Shown one piece after another: positions 62,360-64,000 of a stretch of 64,000 bases of DNA. How positions within the stretch are numbered: the first letter of the stretch is position 1; every line of letters starts with the position of its first letter. The notes beneath the pieces were generated by a model that was not told where the DNA came from, ran no database searches, and worked only from the letters and a program-made list of their open reading frames with translations. A program made the position numbers and the translations under genes. This DNA is from an uncultured Acidobacteriota bacterium (lineage in GTDB: Bacteria > Acidobacteriota > Thermoanaerobaculia > Multivoradales > SZUA-115): the NCBI GenBank assembly GCA_937867335.1, contig CALMKX010000229.1, positions 1-64,000 of the forward strand, read 5' to 3'.

Positions 62360-62521
62360 ATGCAGGCCCCCGCGCTGGAGGCCGAGCTTGCTGCCAGGGT
62401 GCCCCAGTACCCCAATCAGCGCAACGCCACCATCGGGCGGCGTTTCTTCACGCGCCAGAAGCTCTCTCCTCCGGCCGATTCACGGGCCCGATGGCACGAT
62501 CTCGAGGATCTCTATCGTTGA
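62360..62521 (+). CDS. Possible small protein, 53 residues
   Basis: The frame encodes MQAPALEAELAARVPQ then a basic part with RRFFTRQKLSPPADSRARW and an acidic end (HDLEDLYR). I do not recognise it. There is no ribosome site before the ATG. It directly follows the tandem repeat. High GC makes chance open frames common, so this is weakly supported. Confidence 0.35.
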   Translation: MQAPALEAELAARVPQYPNQRNATIGRRFFTRQKLSPPADSRARWHDLEDLYR

Positions 62522-62540
62522 GCTCGGTTCCGGCAGCGCT

Positions 62541-64000
62541 TCAGAGCGAGTAGATCGGCACCGAGATCCAGAAGTTCTCTTCTTCGTTCGACTCCGGCAA
62601 GTGATAGCTGAGAATGAGGATCATCGAGGGAGTGTCCGTGAGCTGGAAGGAGCGGACCATCCCCGAGATGACCAGGCCGGGCACGTTGCCCTTGGCCAGG
62701 GCGTCGAGCACGATCCGGGAGGCGTCCAGCTGCTGCATCTGGCCGCCGGTGCGCAAGTAGAGGGCCGAGAGGGTGAGCCCCGAGGGCAGCGGGCTGCCGC
62801 CGCCGGCCAGCACCCCGACGTCGAAGCTTCCCTCTCGAGCCGCGAGACCCGCTCCCAGGGCGCCAGGCTGGCGTTGATGGAAGGGCGGGTTGACGCCGCC
62901 ACAGGGCAAGCAGGGATCGGACTGCGGTGCGGGTACGTAGATCTCGGCCAGCAGCTCGAGCAGGCTCTTCACCCCGAGCAGCTCGATCGCGTCAGGAGTC
63001 GGAGCGCCGGCTGCCAGGGGAATCCCCACGCGCCCGAGCGGCACGCTCACCCACGGATTCACCTTGTCGAGAGCCTGCTCGTGTAGGAAGGCGGTCACCT
63101 CGCTCGCGCCGCTCTCGAGCCGGCGATTCTCGCAGGCCAGGCTGGCCAGGCAGCCTGCATCCGGACACTGCCAGCTAGGGGCCCAACCCTGGGGCACGGC
63201 GTCACCGGCGCCGTCTCCAAGCTCCCCGGCCAGGATCGCCCGGGCCAGCCAGCCGGAGAGAATCGCCGTCGAATAAGAAGAGCCCGCAGGTGCGTACCAA
63301 GCGGTCCGCCAGCCATCCTGGGGTCCCAGAGAGAGCCCGTAGCCGGGCATCAGAGCCATCGGCTTGTCGGAGTAGGCGGGCATCTCCCAGAGTGGCTGCA
63401 CCAGGCCCGTTTTCAGGAAGCTGTCGAAATCGAGGCTGCCCACCGTCACCACGCCCGAGAGAGCGGCCGGGAATTGCTCCTGGCGGAAATTGCCCGCGGC
63501 AGCGAGCGCCACCGAGCCGGGCCGAGAGTCTCCCGAGACGCGATCCTTGGCGAGGTGGCCGAGCACACGGGTGACCTCGCAGGCCAGGGTACCCGGGGAG
63601 CTGGAGGAGAGTTCGCCGGGACAGTTTTCCATGCCGCGTGGGTCGCGGCCCTCCAGCAGCCGACCCAGGCTCATGTTGATCTCGAGCGGTGGCTTCAGGC
63701 CTTCGCTGTCCGCGAGATCGGCGATTCGGCACAGCTGGACCAGCAGATGGACATCCGTGGGGCCGTTCTCGGAAAAGGCTGCGAGGTCGGTGAGCGCGCC
63801 CAGGCCGAGCGGAAACAACACCATCGCCGGCCCAGGGCCCATCACCCGCTGCAACATGGCTCCCACGCTCCAGCCGTGGGGATCGTCCCAGTCCACCACG
63901 GCTACCCAATCTCGGCTGCCCAAGGCCGAAGCCGGAGTGAAGCAGCTGCCGCCGTAGCAGGGAACCGCGCCGTTCGGTGCCAGCCGAGTTGGGCGGGCGT
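62541..64000 (-). CDS. Subtilase-like (S8) protein, 5' end missing
   Basis: The frame stays open to the right edge of the window, so the start is beyond it. HGWSVGAML resembles the S8 histidine motif, INMSLGRLLEG and VALAAAGNF the substrate-binding strand and oxyanion Asn region, and APAGSSYSTAILSGWLA the serine motif, where GTSMAAP reads GSSYSTA. The Asp motif should lie upstream; it may be outside the window. The C-terminal 200 residues form an unrecognised beta-rich domain with several cysteines. It is likely exported, like the other S8 protein in this window. Confidence 0.7.
   Translation of the reverse strand, partial: ARPTRLAPNGAVPCYGGSCFTPASALGSRDWVAVVDWDDPHGWSVGAMLQRVMGPGPAMVLFPLGLGALTDLAAFSENGPTDVHLLVQLCRIADLADSEGLKPPLEINMSLGRLLEGRDPRGMENCPGELSSSSPGTLACEVTRVLGHLAKDRVSGDSRPGSVALAAAGNFRQEQFPAALSGVVTVGSLDFDSFLKTGLVQPLWEMPAYSDKPMALMPGYGLSLGPQDGWRTAWYAPAGSSYSTAILSGWLARAILAGELGDGAGDAVPQGWAPSWQCPDAGCLASLACENRRLESGASEVTAFLHEQALDKVNPWVSVPLGRVGIPLAAGAPTPDAIELLGVKSLLELLAEIYVPAPQSDPCLPCGGVNPPFHQRQPGALGAGLAAREGSFDVGVLAGGGSPLPSGLTLSALYLRTGGQMQQLDASRIVLDALAKGNVPGLVISGMVRSFQLTDTPSMILILSYHLPESNEEENFWISVPIYSL

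Overview
This is a high-GC, gene-dense, mostly operonic bacterial chromosome segment. The gene types suggest an Acidobacteriota-like organism, possibly near Thermoanaerobaculia: an Oar-like TonB-dependent receptor with an N-terminal carboxypeptidase-regulatory domain, a sulfatase-like lipoprotein fused to TPRs, a DUF4388 protein, PEGA repeats, large secreted S8 peptidases with DUF11 repeats and an IPTL-CTERM tail, and many short ECF sigma/anti-sigma pairs. This is inferred from gene families only; there is no rRNA in the window. I saw no rRNA, tRNA or CRISPR array, and no stretch longer than 300 bases lacks a gene. Both edges cut through secreted-protein genes.

Layout. 1-3.4 kb: end of a large secreted Ig/TIG-like protein and a small exported protein, closed by a strong terminator. 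3.4-11.2 kb: TMEM175-type channel, BrnT/BrnA toxin-antitoxin pair, glycosyltransferase plus WecA-like glycan initiator, SelA, a LigT-like phosphodiesterase, RsgA and TruA. 11.2-18.6 kb (minus strand): TonB-dependent receptor, sulfatase-like TPR lipoprotein, STAS and RsbW-like partner-switch proteins, a CPBP protease and a small protein. 18.8-22.7 kb: overlapping gcdH-glpX-dcd genes, then a DUF4388 protein. 22.8-27.9 kb: a 1687-residue S8 peptidase with a predicted IPTL sorting tail.

28-36.9 kb (minus strand) is a probable catabolic operon: creatininase-like amidohydrolase, SDR, RidA, enoyl-CoA hydratase and acyl-CoA dehydrogenase, then an Old-Yellow-Enzyme reductase, an aryl-CoA-hydroxylase-like FAD monooxygenase and an S1 protease. 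Most of its genes overlap by the bases ATGA. The reductase and monooxygenase resemble the two halves of anthraniloyl-CoA monooxygenase/reductase, here split and in reversed order. A VapB/VapC module sits inside the operon on the opposite strand.

37-51.9 kb: O6-alkylguanine transferase, PEGA protein, glycosyltransferase, two ECF sigma/anti-sigma modules, an alpha/beta-hydrolase that has lost its catalytic triad, eukaryote-like IleS, phosphohexomutase, YugP-type protease, thioesterase and thymidine kinase. 52.3-54.2 kb is a compositional island of visibly lower GC carrying TcmP and a DUF5131 three-Cys protein; this pair is the best candidate for a poorly described mobile or defence-type system. 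54.2-64 kb: A-type Fe-S carrier, aquaporin, YgfZ, a convergent pair of paralogous secreted proteins of unknown family, hydrolases, a YcaQ-like DNA glycosylase, and a subtilase-like protein cut by the right edge.

A recurring signal is a TANNNT -10 hexamer 6-10 bases before the start codon of many genes with no Shine-Dalgarno site, which suggests that leaderless transcripts are common here. Exported proteins and some operon-internal genes instead have good AGGAG-type sites.
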